From assembly GCA_910575475.1 (NCBI GenBank), contig CAJTGD010000035.1, positions 1 through 60,439 of the forward strand: 60,439 bases of DNA, in the 5' to 3' direction. The position numbers and the translations under genes were made by a program. Shown one piece after another: positions 32,827 to 41,710 of this stretch. This DNA comes from Lachnospiraceae bacterium. Lineage in GTDB: Bacteria > Bacillota > Clostridia > Lachnospirales > Lachnospiraceae. Numbering within the stretch: position 1 is the stretch's first letter; every line of letters begins with the position of its first letter. The notes beneath the pieces are model-generated. The model was given only the letters and a program-made list of their open reading frames with translations, ran no database searches and was not told where the DNA came from.

Positions 32827-33906
32827 ATGAAGGGGAAGCTGATCCGCTCCGGGAAGGAGAGCAATATTTTAGAGATTCATGACGTAAACAGCGCAGTCAA
32901 TTCTTATTATGATATGTCTGACCCGGTCCAGTTCACCCTGACCTACTGCAGCGGCCTTTCCGATGAGGATTATTATAACGTGATGACCATCTCGCCGAAC
33001 AAGGACTATTTTTATTCCTCCTACATTGTCTCGGATTTTCACAAGTTCAATTCCCGTCCCATGCACCAGCACGCCTTTTTTGAGCTGGTGGTCGTTCTAG
33101 AGGGAAGCATTACACAGCGCCTGGAAAACAAGGACTACCTGTACCCTGCCGGCACCTGCTGCCTCATCAACCAGAATGTATTTCATGTGGAAAAATATAT
33201 CGGAAAAGCCCGGCTCCTCTTTATCGGCCTGTCTGTTAATTTTATCAAGGAGCTGCTGGAAGCGCACCGGACGGCATACTATCAGGTGGAGACTGCCCGG
33301 GAAAATTCCGTCCTCCGGTTCATGGCGGACAATATCGAGCTGGAAAAAGGCAAGAATTATCTGGATTTTCTTCCGGTCTACCAGAACAGGAATAATCTCC
33401 CGGACCTGTACCGGCTTGCAGACCGGCTCATCCAGACCATGATGTTTCCTACCTTCGGATCCTCCTTTATATTGAAGGGGCTGATCTGTCATCTGTTTTA
33501 TTATCTGGATACAAAAGAATTTTACCACATCAGCAGTGTGAAGCTCAACTCCAGCTCGGACCTGCTGCTGTTTTCGCGCATCGGGCACCTGATGGAGGAT
33601 ACCGACGGGCGCATGTCCCGGTCCGACCTGGAGAAGGCGCTGTGCTACAGCGGCAATTATATGAATACGATCGTGAATAAATATACAGGGATGTGCCTGT
33701 ATGATTACGGGCTGACCTTTACTATGAAAAAAGCCGCGCATCTTCTGGCGGAGACGAATCTGACGATCTCAGCCATCGAAACGCGGCTCGGACTTACGAA
33801 TCGGACACATTTTTATAAATTGTTTCGGGAAAGATACGGGGTGACGCCGGGGAAGTATCGGAAGCGGGTGAGGGAAGATTCGGGGGAATGTGAATTGAAT
33901 ACTTGA
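32827..33906 (+). CDS. AraC-family regulator of the GH2-GPH operon
   Basis: ATG 32827 (MKGKLIRSGKESN) follows GGGAGGG at 6 bases; the open frame 120 bases longer lacks a site. The N-terminal cupin-like sensor (HQHAFFELVVVLEGSITQRL) is followed by an AraC HTH (LEKALCYSGNYMNTIVNKYT, ISAIETRLGLTNRTHFYKLF). The gene diverges from the symporter-GH2 operon, which it presumably activates in response to the sugar. Confidence 0.92.
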   Translation: MKGKLIRSGKESNILEIHDVNSAVNSYYDMSDPVQFTLTYCSGLSDEDYYNVMTISPNKDYFYSSYIVSDFHKFNSRPMHQHAFFELVVVLEGSITQRLENKDYLYPAGTCCLINQNVFHVEKYIGKARLLFIGLSVNFIKELLEAHRTAYYQVETARENSVLRFMADNIELEKGKNYLDFLPVYQNRNNLPDLYRLADRLIQTMMFPTFGSSFILKGLICHLFYYLDTKEFYHISSVKLNSSSDLLLFSRIGHLMEDTDGRMSRSDLEKALCYSGNYMNTIVNKYTGMCLYDYGLTFTMKKAAHLLAETNLTISAIETRLGLTNRTHFYKLFRERYGVTPGKYRKRVREDSGECELNT

Positions 33907-33988
33907 TTTTTTTCATCCAATCAGATATAATTTATTCAAATCACGATTTAGTATATTATGATTAGACTATTTTATAGGGATATGTTTT

Positions 33989-35455
33989 ATGTTTATTGGA
34001 AGGGAAGCTGAACTGCAATTTTTAGAAAACAGGTATCATGCGAAAGGCGGACAATTGGTCGTCCTGTACGGCCGGCGCCGCGTAGGGAAAACCGAGACTT
34101 TAAAACAATTCTGCCATGGGAAGCCCCATGTGTTTTTTTCCTGTCAGGAATGCACAGACCGGAGGCAGCTGCGCAATTTTTCTGAGAAAATGCTGAAAGA
34201 AGATCTTCCTGCAAAGCAATATATCGATCAATTTGCTGATTGGGAAAAAGCATTCCGCGCCATATTGGATCTTCCATACGGCGATGAGCGAAAGCTGCTG
34301 GTCATCGATGAATTTCCATATATGTGCAGGGACAATGCCGCCATCCCTTCTATTCTCCAAAATCTATGGGATGAAGTCCTGAAAGACTCCCATGTGATGA
34401 TCATTCTATGCGGAAGCGCCATGAGTTTTATTGAAAAAGACTTGCTTGCAGAAAAAAATCCTCTTTACGGCAGGGCAACCGGAATTTATAAAATGACGGA
34501 AATGGGATTCTATGATGCTGCCAGGTTTTTTCCGGAATATTCCAACCTGGATAAGGTTCTTGCATATTCCATATTGGGCGGCATCCCCCATTATCTGCGC
34601 CAGTTTGACCCCGGACTGTCTCTTTCAGAGAATGTAAAGCAAAATATCCTGACCAAGGGCTGCGCGCTGTACAGCGAGGTTGACTTTTTGCTGCGGCAGG
34701 AGCTCCGGGAGACCCTTCTCTACAACTCATTGATCGAGGCAATTGCCCTCGGCAATACAAAGCTGAATGATATCAGCCAGAAGTCGCTTGTAGACGACAC
34801 CTCCAAGACCAGTGTATATTTAAAAAATCTGATTGAGCTTGGAATTGTCAGGCGGGAATTTTCCGTGGATATGAAAATGAAAGAGCGTGCCGGAAACAGC
34901 CGCGGCATTTACAGGCTTACCGACAGCTTTTTCCGTTTCTGGTATGCCTTTGCATTTACCAATTATTCAGATCTGGAGATCGGCGATGTGGAAGGCGTAT
35001 ATCAGTATGAGGTGGAACCTCTGCTCCATGAGTATGCATCCTTTACTTTTGAAGATGTCTGCATACAGTACATGCAGGAGCTTCAAAAGGCGAATCGCCT
35101 GCCATTCCGATATTCAAAAATCGGGCGCTGGTTCGGAAAGACCACAGTCCGGGATGCTTCACAGAAAAACGGATTCCGGACGGCTGAAACAGAGATCGAT
35201 ATCATGGCCGTGTCCAGACAGATGAAGGATATTTTTATAGGCGAATGCAAGTTTAAGGGCCGTCCGTTCCGGTATTCAGAATATCTGGATACACTTGCGA
35301 AGCTGACTCCTGAGAAGGAGAAGGCGGATTTTTATTATGGGCTGTTTTCGGAATCGGGATTTGATGAGAAGGTAACGGCAGCGGCGGGAGAGGATGACAG
35401 GGTTCGGCTGTATACGCTGGATGAGGTTGTGGGATATAAAAAAAAGACGGGATGA
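33989..35455 (+). CDS. AAA ATPase with C-terminal DUF234-like domain
   Basis: This 488-residue protein starts MFIGREAELQFLENRY, then Walker A YGRRRVGKTE (about residues 27-37), Walker B KLLVIDEFPYM (about 103-113) and sensor LCGSAMSFIE. The C-terminal half carries GIYRLTDSFFRFWYAFAF and a restriction-like end (TEIDIMAVS...FIGECKFKGRPF) that matches the DUF234/PD-(D/E)XK-like nuclease region, with D, E and K (EIDIMAV, GECKF) in the right order. These 'archaeal-type' ATPases are common in gut Firmicutes; role unknown, possibly a stress or mobile-element-related nuclease ATPase. Monocistronic, ended by a terminator. Confidence 0.82.
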   Translation: MFIGREAELQFLENRYHAKGGQLVVLYGRRRVGKTETLKQFCHGKPHVFFSCQECTDRRQLRNFSEKMLKEDLPAKQYIDQFADWEKAFRAILDLPYGDERKLLVIDEFPYMCRDNAAIPSILQNLWDEVLKDSHVMIILCGSAMSFIEKDLLAEKNPLYGRATGIYKMTEMGFYDAARFFPEYSNLDKVLAYSILGGIPHYLRQFDPGLSLSENVKQNILTKGCALYSEVDFLLRQELRETLLYNSLIEAIALGNTKLNDISQKSLVDDTSKTSVYLKNLIELGIVRREFSVDMKMKERAGNSRGIYRLTDSFFRFWYAFAFTNYSDLEIGDVEGVYQYEVEPLLHEYASFTFEDVCIQYMQELQKANRLPFRYSKIGRWFGKTTVRDASQKNGFRTAETEIDIMAVSRQMKDIFIGECKFKGRPFRYSEYLDTLAKLTPEKEKADFYYGLFSESGFDEKVTAAAGEDDRVRLYTLDEVVGYKKKTG

Positions 35456-35482
35456 GGTCGTGAATCTCTTTCCGTCTTTTTT
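35442..35482 (+). terminator. Terminator of the DUF234 ATPase gene
   Basis: AAAAGACGG (35442-35450) and CCGTCTTTTTT (35472-35482) pair across a 20-base loop and end in a T-run. The stretch 35483-35619 holds no gene. Confidence 0.8.
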
Positions 35483-35619
35483 CACCCATAGTTCAAACAG
35501 CAATTTTAACTCAGTTCAATATCCCCTATACTCCCCGCTGTCCCGAGAAGAAATAAGTGGGCCATAGCTACGTTGTTAAAATCGTTTATTTAACAATGAA
35601 AGAAATTTTTACTCACTAA

Positions 35620-36327
35620 TCAATTCTTAATCTGGCTTTCTTTTACGATGCGGATAAACCTCGCCAAATCTTCCTTCGTAGTAATCTTAAAATTCTTCTC
35701 ATCCCCTGGAATCATGGTAATATCAAGACCAGCCAAAACAGCTGGTTCCGTGGAACCATTTATCTTTAGTATCTGATCCGGCAGCAACGATATGTTTGCT
35801 TCATAATAGGAGCCAAGGCAAAATACTTCTGGCGCCTGTCCGGCATAAATTTCGTTTCTGTTCAGCAATGCCTGTATTGATCTTCCATCCTGACTGGCGT
35901 AAACCGTATCTTTCATCGGCAAAACAGGTATTACACCATCATGTCCTTCCGCCGCATTCAGGCAATCTGTAATCTGCTTCTCCGAAAGCAAAGGCCTTGC
36001 TGCGTCATGGATAAAAATACAATCTGAATCTTCGGCATATCTTTTAATATCTTCCAGGCCATTCAGAATCGAAAGCTGTCGGTTCTCACCCGGACTGGAA
36101 AATCCCTTAAATTTTGGATTCAGTTCAGCAGCTATCAGCCAGTCAGCGATCTGTTCCTGCCAATCCTGATCCGCGACAATCTGGATTGCGGCAATCAAAC
36201 TATGAAGTGCCAATCGTTCCAAACTATAGGAAATAATCGGCCTGTTACAGACCTCTATATATTGCTTGGGAATATCCGAATCCAATCTCGTTCCGGTGCC
36301 GCCGGATAAAAGCAGTGCAATATTCAT
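35620..36327 (-). CDS. IspD/TarI-family cytidylyltransferase
   Basis: ATG 36327 (MNIALLLSGGTGTRLDSDIPKQY) follows GGAGAGG. The LLLSGGTGTRLD...PKQY loop binds CTP; HDAARPLL and KDTVYAS are typical of IspD and TarI. The product transfers CMP to a sugar-alcohol or erythritol phosphate. Because it sits at the end of a glycan locus next to a pentulose-phosphate epimerase-like gene, a CDP-ribitol- or CDP-pentose-type product is more likely than the MEP pathway, but the reductase TarJ is absent, so this is inference. Confidence 0.8.
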   Translation of the reverse strand: MNIALLLSGGTGTRLDSDIPKQYIEVCNRPIISYSLERLALHSLIAAIQIVADQDWQEQIADWLIAAELNPKFKGFSSPGENRQLSILNGLEDIKRYAEDSDCIFIHDAARPLLSEKQITDCLNAAEGHDGVIPVLPMKDTVYASQDGRSIQALLNRNEIYAGQAPEVFCLGSYYEANISLLPDQILKINGSTEPAVLAGLDITMIPGDEKNFKITTKEDLARFIRIVKESQIKN

Positions 36328-36433
36328 ATCTATAACGCCTCTCCGTTTACGGTTATTATACTCCATCTGCCATCTTATTCTTCTCAGCTAACGTGATGTC
36401 AGTGTATGGTATGGCTGACACTTATCAGCCCGA

Positions 36434-37090
36434 TTAGAAGCGACGAATTTCTGATAAAATTTCTCCATACGGTCTGCCCTTACCAAAGAGCATTGTAGTT
36501 CCGAGAACAAATCCGTCCATACCCATGGGAGCAAATTTCTGTATTTTATCTGCACTGCAGGCTCCATCCCAATATGCTTTAAATCTCATTTCCTCTTTCA
36601 TTGAAAGAAGCCTTGCAATCTTCCCGCCCACATAAGGAAGATACATCTGTCCTGCATTACCTGGGTTTACCGACATCACAAGCACCTTTTTTACGATACG
36701 GAGCATTTCATATACATTCTCTATGCTGGTTCCCGGATTGATTGCGATGCCAGGAACCATGCCCGCATTGATTATCTTCTGCAGGGTCGTGGACGGATGG
36801 TATTCTGCCTCCGGGTGAATATAGACCGTATCGCCCTTACGTAACCTCTGTAAAAAAATCTCAATATTGTTGTTCGGGTGCTCAATCATCAAATGTACAT
36901 CAAGAGGTTTATCTGTAGCCGACGCAATATAAGCCATATCATTCAGGGACATGGCAAAATTCGGCACATAACGTCCATCCATAATGTCAATATGAAAGGA
37001 GTCGATACCTCCCTCTTCCAGATTCCTTACTTCCTGCTCCAAGTGACCATAATCGGCACACATCATAGAGACAGTGAGTTCAAATGCCAT
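36434..37090 (-). CDS. Ribulose-phosphate 3-epimerase family protein
   Basis: ATG 37090 (MAFELTVSMMCADYGHL) follows GGGGG. Residues for metal and catalysis are visible: FHIDIMDGRYVPNFA (His, Asp), DVHLMIEHP (His) and YWDGAC (Asp), with MSVNPGNAGQMYLP as the flexible loop. It interconverts pentulose 5-phosphates or a related ketose phosphate. Its place in the glycan locus beside a cytidylyltransferase suggests it feeds a precursor for a CDP-activated pentitol rather than the pentose-phosphate pathway. Its start overlaps the UDP-xylose synthase gene's end by 11 bases. Confidence 0.8.
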   Translation of the reverse strand: MAFELTVSMMCADYGHLEQEVRNLEEGGIDSFHIDIMDGRYVPNFAMSLNDMAYIASATDKPLDVHLMIEHPNNNIEIFLQRLRKGDTVYIHPEAEYHPSTTLQKIINAGMVPGIAINPGTSIENVYEMLRIVKKVLVMSVNPGNAGQMYLPYVGGKIARLLSMKEEMRFKAYWDGACSADKIQKFAPMGMDGFVLGTTMLFGKGRPYGEILSEIRRF

Positions 37091-38042
37091 ATATACCCCC
37101 TGCCGAATTTTTAATAATTTTTTCAAAGTAAGTAATAGTCTTTTTTAACCCCACATCCAAACTTACGCTCGGATTCCAATCCAACTCTTTTCTTGCCAAA
37201 TCAATTACTGGCTTTCTCTGTGTCGGATCATCCTGTGGCAGTGGTTGATGCACAATTTTTGATTGGCTTCCTGTAAGCGATATTACCTTCCTTGCCAATT
37301 CCAGTACAGTAAACTCTCCAGGATTGCCAAGATTTACAGGTCCTGTAAATCCCTCTCTGCTATTCATCATGCGAACCATCCCTTCAACAAGATCGTCCAC
37401 ATAACAAAAACTTCTCGTCTGTGTTCCATCGCCATATATTGTAATATCCTCTCCCTTAAGCGCCTGTACAATAAAATTGGACACTACCCGCCCATCATTT
37501 ACATTCATATTGGGACCATATGTATTAAAAATGCGGATCACCTTAATCTCCACTCCATTTTGCCTGTGATAGTCAAAAAACAACGTTTCCGCCGATCGCT
37601 TCCCTTCGTCATAGCAGGACCGAATACCGACAGGATTCACATTCCCCCAATATTCTTCTGGCTGTGGATGTACAGCCGGATTGCCATAGACCTCGCTTGT
37701 CGAAGCCTGCAGGATTCGTGCTTTTACCCGTTTTGCCAGTCCCAACATATTGATGGCTCCCAAGATAGATGTTTTCATTGTCTTTACTGGATTATATTGA
37801 TAATGTACTGGAGATGCAGGACAAGCCAGATTATAAATCTGGTCAACCTCCACCAGCAATTCTTTTGTTACATCATGCCGTAAAAATTCAAAGTGATGGT
37901 TATCCAGCAGCCCTTCTATATTACTTTTCGATCCGGTAAAAAGATTATCTGTACAAATAACATCATTTCCTTCTTTTACCAGGCGAGAACAAAGATGGGA
38001 ACCTATAAAACCCGCACCACCAGTCACAAGGATACGTCTCAT
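37080..38042 (-). CDS. UDP-glucuronate decarboxylase (UDP-xylose synthase)
   Basis: This short-chain dehydrogenase has TGGAGFIGSHLC, the family-specific NLACPASPVHYQ, QASTSEVYGNP and the catalytic CYDEGKRSAETL. These are hallmarks of UXS enzymes, which convert UDP-glucuronate to UDP-xylose. Its partner Ugd, which makes UDP-glucuronate, lies immediately upstream with a four-base overlap (ATGA). The pair gives a complete UDP-glucose to UDP-xylose route. Length 320 residues, normal. Confidence 0.9.
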   Translation of the reverse strand: MRRILVTGGAGFIGSHLCSRLVKEGNDVICTDNLFTGSKSNIEGLLDNHHFEFLRHDVTKELLVEVDQIYNLACPASPVHYQYNPVKTMKTSILGAINMLGLAKRVKARILQASTSEVYGNPAVHPQPEEYWGNVNPVGIRSCYDEGKRSAETLFFDYHRQNGVEIKVIRIFNTYGPNMNVNDGRVVSNFIVQALKGEDITIYGDGTQTRSFCYVDDLVEGMVRMMNSREGFTGPVNLGNPGEFTVLELARKVISLTGSQSKIVHQPLPQDDPTQRKPVIDLARKELDWNPSVSLDVGLKKTITYFEKIIKNSAGGIYGI

Positions 38043-39388
38043 ACATTCATCTCCCTTTCAACTACTTTAACACCAATTTGATAATAATCCATGCCGTATT
38101 CTTTGACACGCTTTGCATCATACTGATTACGCCCATCAAAAATTACCGGCTCTTTCAAAAGACGTCTAATCTCATAAAAATCAGGACTTCTGAATTCTTT
38201 CCATTCTGTAATCAGAATCAATGCGTCTGCATCTTTTAAAGCCTCATATTTATTGCTGCAATATACAATATTTTGATTCCCTTTTAAGTAGCATTCTTGC
38301 GCCTCTTTCTCTGCTTTCGGATCATATGCCTGAATTCTTGCTCCCGCATCTGTTAAGCATTGCAAAATTGTAATCGCCGGAGATTCCCGCATATCATCTG
38401 TATCCGGTTTAAAGGCAAGCCCCCACACCCCAAAAATTTTTTGAGATAAATCATTACCAAAATGCTCTTTTACCTTTCTGACAAGAACTTCTTTCTGTGC
38501 ATGATTCACATCTTCTACGGATTGAAGTAACTTTGATTTGTAACCATATTCCTCCGCCGTCTTAATCAGAGCCTTCACATCCTTTGGAAAACAGCTCCCG
38601 CCGTACCCGCAACCTGGATAAATAAATGAAAAGCCAATACGCCGATCACTTCCTATTCCGCGCCGCACTTTATTTACGTCCGCGCCAACACGCTCACAGA
38701 TATTAGAAATCTCATTCATAAAGGATATTTTTGTCGCAAGCATAGAGTTCGCCGCATACTTCGTCATTTCCGCACTGGAAATATCCATCAGAATAAAATT
38801 CTCCGTATTCATCACGTATGGCTTGTACAACTCCTGCATAATCTTCGCCGCTCTCTCTGAATCCACACCAATTACAATCCGATCCGGCTTCATGCAATCC
38901 GAGACAGCAGTTCCCTCTTTCAGAAATTCTGGATTTGCAATCACGTCAAAAGTTAAGTTTGACCCACGCTTATCTAATTCTTCCTGAATCGTCTCCCGTA
39001 CAATAACTGCCGTTCCCACAGGTACAGTTGACTTATCGACAACGTACATGTGATGACTCATTCCTTTCCCTATATCTGACGCCACCTCTGTCACATAACG
39101 CAAATCTGCACTTCCATCCTCCCCCATCGGAGTACCTACCGCAATAAAGCAAATTTCTGTGTTTTCAAGAGCTTCCTTTATGTTTGTAGTAAAATGAAGA
39201 TGTCCCAACAGATAATTATTTTTCACCATCGGTTCCAATCCTGGCTCATAGATGGGAATACATCCATTCTTCAGACGACTTACTTTTTCCTCATCAACAT
39301 CCACGCACCAGACATTATTCCCCATTTCTGCAAAGCAAGTCCCTGTTACAAGCCCTACATATCCTGTCCCTACCACTGATATTCTCAT
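38039..39388 (-). CDS. ugd: UDP-glucose 6-dehydrogenase
   Basis: This 449-residue enzyme opens with MRISVVGTGYVGLVTGTCFA (NAD-binding), has the central helix and the catalytic cysteine in GCGYGGSCFPKDVKALI (Cys near residue 260), and the C-terminal UDP-binding domain (GLAFKPDTDDMRESPAI). It oxidises UDP-glucose to UDP-glucuronate. Followed directly by UDP-xylose synthase. Confidence 0.93.
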   Translation of the reverse strand: MRISVVGTGYVGLVTGTCFAEMGNNVWCVDVDEEKVSRLKNGCIPIYEPGLEPMVKNNYLLGHLHFTTNIKEALENTEICFIAVGTPMGEDGSADLRYVTEVASDIGKGMSHHMYVVDKSTVPVGTAVIVRETIQEELDKRGSNLTFDVIANPEFLKEGTAVSDCMKPDRIVIGVDSERAAKIMQELYKPYVMNTENFILMDISSAEMTKYAANSMLATKISFMNEISNICERVGADVNKVRRGIGSDRRIGFSFIYPGCGYGGSCFPKDVKALIKTAEEYGYKSKLLQSVEDVNHAQKEVLVRKVKEHFGNDLSQKIFGVWGLAFKPDTDDMRESPAITILQCLTDAGARIQAYDPKAEKEAQECYLKGNQNIVYCSNKYEALKDADALILITEWKEFRSPDFYEIRRLLKEPVIFDGRNQYDAKRVKEYGMDYYQIGVKVVEREMNV

Positions 39389-39404
39389 CGACTTCTCCTT
39401 CCTC

Positions 39405-40490
39405 TCAGGTAAACAATAATCTTCCTGTATGATAGATTTTCAATTCCTTATGATATAAAAAATAAAGAGACAAAAGGCTTTCACTCATATATGCCAAGTA
39501 TCTTCCCGTTCTCTTTACACCATGGGAAATGCATAATTCCTCTGTCCGGAAAAGCAGCGGAAATACCCACGCACAATACTCAGTAAAAATCTCTTTTCGC
39601 GCCAGAAGCAAGTTATAATTATATAGATAACTCTCCGAAAAAATATTTTCGTACGCTGTTGCGTAATCTGGATACAACTCCTGCAAGGCCCAAAGCATAA
39701 TCTGCCACTCTTCTTCACTCATATATCTACTATGATGTTCTCTGATATTCGGTCGATGGAGCATCGGAAACGGCAGCACCACATCTACATGATTCGCCAA
39801 TAATTTGTATCTGTCAGCCTCCGTGATTTCCAACACTCTGCGATAATGGCAGATTCCCACATAGTCGCTAGTTCTTAACGCGGAAAGTCTGTTCTTCCAC
39901 ACCCAGTAGAATGCCGTCATTTCACAATAATCTGGATTTCTGTTCGATATATGCACTCCCCAGTTATCGCAAAAATCTGTTCTTTCTTCCAGCTCCCCAT
40001 ATTGATTTCCTTCACAGCCAAGCAGGAGGGAACTGACATAATCCGGAAATTTTGGTGGATGCTTCAATACTTTATCTTTGTAGAATTGAGCCGCATATAC
40101 TGAAAGTACTGCCTTTTTCTCCCCCATAGGAAGCCCATGCAAAGACGGAAATTTATCTAACCTCTTATAATACTGTTCCATCCAATCCGACTCTGTCTTT
40201 GAATTGATTGGCTTATAATTCTCAAAACCACATTTATTCAGACTTTCTATGATTTCTTTATGAAGCATCTCCGGCACCGCTATATATACACAAACCCTTT
40301 GTTTTTCTTCCTTGTCTAATTTTTTGGCAACTTCTTTCAACTCCCGAACCGGCAAGCCTTCCAATTCCTGAGGATTATCTATAAGAGAAGTGACAAGAAA
40401 TCCTATAATATGTATTTCAGGTTGCAGTATCCTCACAGCATTGCAGATGCCTATTGCTATTGATTTCGCTCCGAAAATAAAAATTTTCAT
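39405..40490 (-). CDS. Rossmann-like module fused to DUF4422 glycosyltransferase
   Basis: ATG 40490 (MKIFIFGAKSIAIGICNAV) follows GGGAGAG; the stop of the upstream gene overlaps it (ATGA). Residues 1-105 form a nucleotide-binding-like Rossmann module (PglD-type) with IFGAKSIAIG. Residues about 125-360 form DUF4422, marked by EMTAFYWVWKNR, DYVGICHYRRVLE and the closing YNYNLLLARKEIF...LLSLYFLY. DUF4422 proteins are regarded as glycosyltransferase-like in polysaccharide loci. Donor and acceptor unknown. Confidence 0.82.
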   Translation of the reverse strand: MKIFIFGAKSIAIGICNAVRILQPEIHIIGFLVTSLIDNPQELEGLPVRELKEVAKKLDKEEKQRVCVYIAVPEMLHKEIIESLNKCGFENYKPINSKTESDWMEQYYKRLDKFPSLHGLPMGEKKAVLSVYAAQFYKDKVLKHPPKFPDYVSSLLLGCEGNQYGELEERTDFCDNWGVHISNRNPDYCEMTAFYWVWKNRLSALRTSDYVGICHYRRVLEITEADRYKLLANHVDVVLPFPMLHRPNIREHHSRYMSEEEWQIMLWALQELYPDYATAYENIFSESYLYNYNLLLARKEIFTEYCAWVFPLLFRTEELCISHGVKRTGRYLAYMSESLLSLYFLYHKELKIYHTGRLLFT

Positions 40491-41710
40491 TTTATGCTCT
40501 CCCATATCTCATTTGGATTACTTTCTGATATTGAGGCAAAGAGTCCGTCTAGTTTCTTTTCAGTTTCCAGCATAGGTACTCTTAAAAGCATTTTCTGCAA
40601 ATCCACTCCTATTTTGGGATCTTCCATCACAACATCTCCTTGAAAAAGAGCATTCCATATTTGCTCCCTTTTTTCTTCTTCCAGAATTTTCTTCCTTTGC
40701 TGCAAAAAACTACCTTCCATTTGAATTGGAATTACTTCTATTGCTTCGGTAGCTGGCGTGATATGTAGCATTCCGACATTATTTTCATATCCTGGAAAAA
40801 GATACAATTCGTCTCCGACATACTGGTAATCCTGAAATAGCGAAAAGCCTTTCGAATGCAGTTCAAAATAAGGATTTGAAGATAAATCAAGCCATATCTC
40901 CCATCTGTCTTTTGTATTATTATAAATCCATATCTCTTCTCCCTGATCTGGAAGAAGTAATAGACTGTCTCGAAAGGGAACAAAAAATCCCCATGGAATA
41001 TCACACCTGATTTTTGACCAAAGTTTATATTTTGTTTCGCATCCCGAAGCACTTATTCTTACGATTTCGAGTGAGTCTGTACAGGTAATCCAGATATCCT
41101 CTTTTAGAATGATCATATTATTAATTGTGTGATCTTCTATATATATTTCTTTTGTATCATATGACTCCATACAGATTGACAATATTTTATTAGTTCCATA
41201 GACCGCAATATACAAAGTGTTCTTACAAAAACAGGCTCCATAAAAATTACATGATGGAATCTCCAGATTGTCTAATCTTGAATGCACTGTACTGCTCAAT
41301 TTATCCTCACATCTCACTATTTTGCTTTCTGGAAAAAAGCAGATAAATGAACCAACCAGGCCCCACGGAATCAAAATGTAATGATCCTCATAAAAAAATG
41401 CGGCTTGATATCCGACAGCTTTTTCATCAGGCTCAATCTTAGTACAGTTTATCTCGCCATTCTTTACATCATAAACAGCAATGTTACTTCCCAAAAAAGG
41501 AAAAAATATAAGCTTGTATCCATCTAAAACCACCTTTCGGTGGAGGATATGCTGATATGAGGGTTCTTCCGGAAACTGTATCAAAAACTCGGAGTTTTCT
41601 TTATCAGACCCTTTCCGAAAAAGCCCATTAAAGTCCTGCGTTGAAAAAAAGACTTCTTTCTCAGTTACATATGCAGCTCTGAATCCTAAACTTCTGTTCA
41701 TTCTATTCAT
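40487..41710 (-). CDS. Probable beta-propeller protein of the glycan locus
   Basis: This 407-residue cytoplasmic protein has repeated beta-strand segments with hydrophobic-aromatic spacing (NGLFRKGSD, GYKLIFFPFLGSNIAVYD, DHYILIPWGLVG, NTLYIAVYGTNKI, DSLLLLPDQGEEIWIYN, DELYLFPGYENNVGML). About six to seven such blades suggest a beta-propeller. No catalytic motif and no family name come to mind. It overlaps its neighbours on both sides, so it is part of the glycan operon; it may scaffold or bind a carbohydrate. Confidence 0.55.
   Translation of the reverse strand: MNRMNRSLGFRAAYVTEKEVFFSTQDFNGLFRKGSDKENSEFLIQFPEEPSYQHILHRKVVLDGYKLIFFPFLGSNIAVYDVKNGEINCTKIEPDEKAVGYQAAFFYEDHYILIPWGLVGSFICFFPESKIVRCEDKLSSTVHSRLDNLEIPSCNFYGACFCKNTLYIAVYGTNKILSICMESYDTKEIYIEDHTINNMIILKEDIWITCTDSLEIVRISASGCETKYKLWSKIRCDIPWGFFVPFRDSLLLLPDQGEEIWIYNNTKDRWEIWLDLSSNPYFELHSKGFSLFQDYQYVGDELYLFPGYENNVGMLHITPATEAIEVIPIQMEGSFLQQRKKILEEEKREQIWNALFQGDVVMEDPKIGVDLQKMLLRVPMLETEKKLDGLFASISESNPNEIWESIK

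Noticed and set aside
35620..36327. MEP-pathway IspD
   Set aside because: Motifs fit IspD, but the gene lies in a glycan operon with no isoprenoid genes, so I left the symbol blank.
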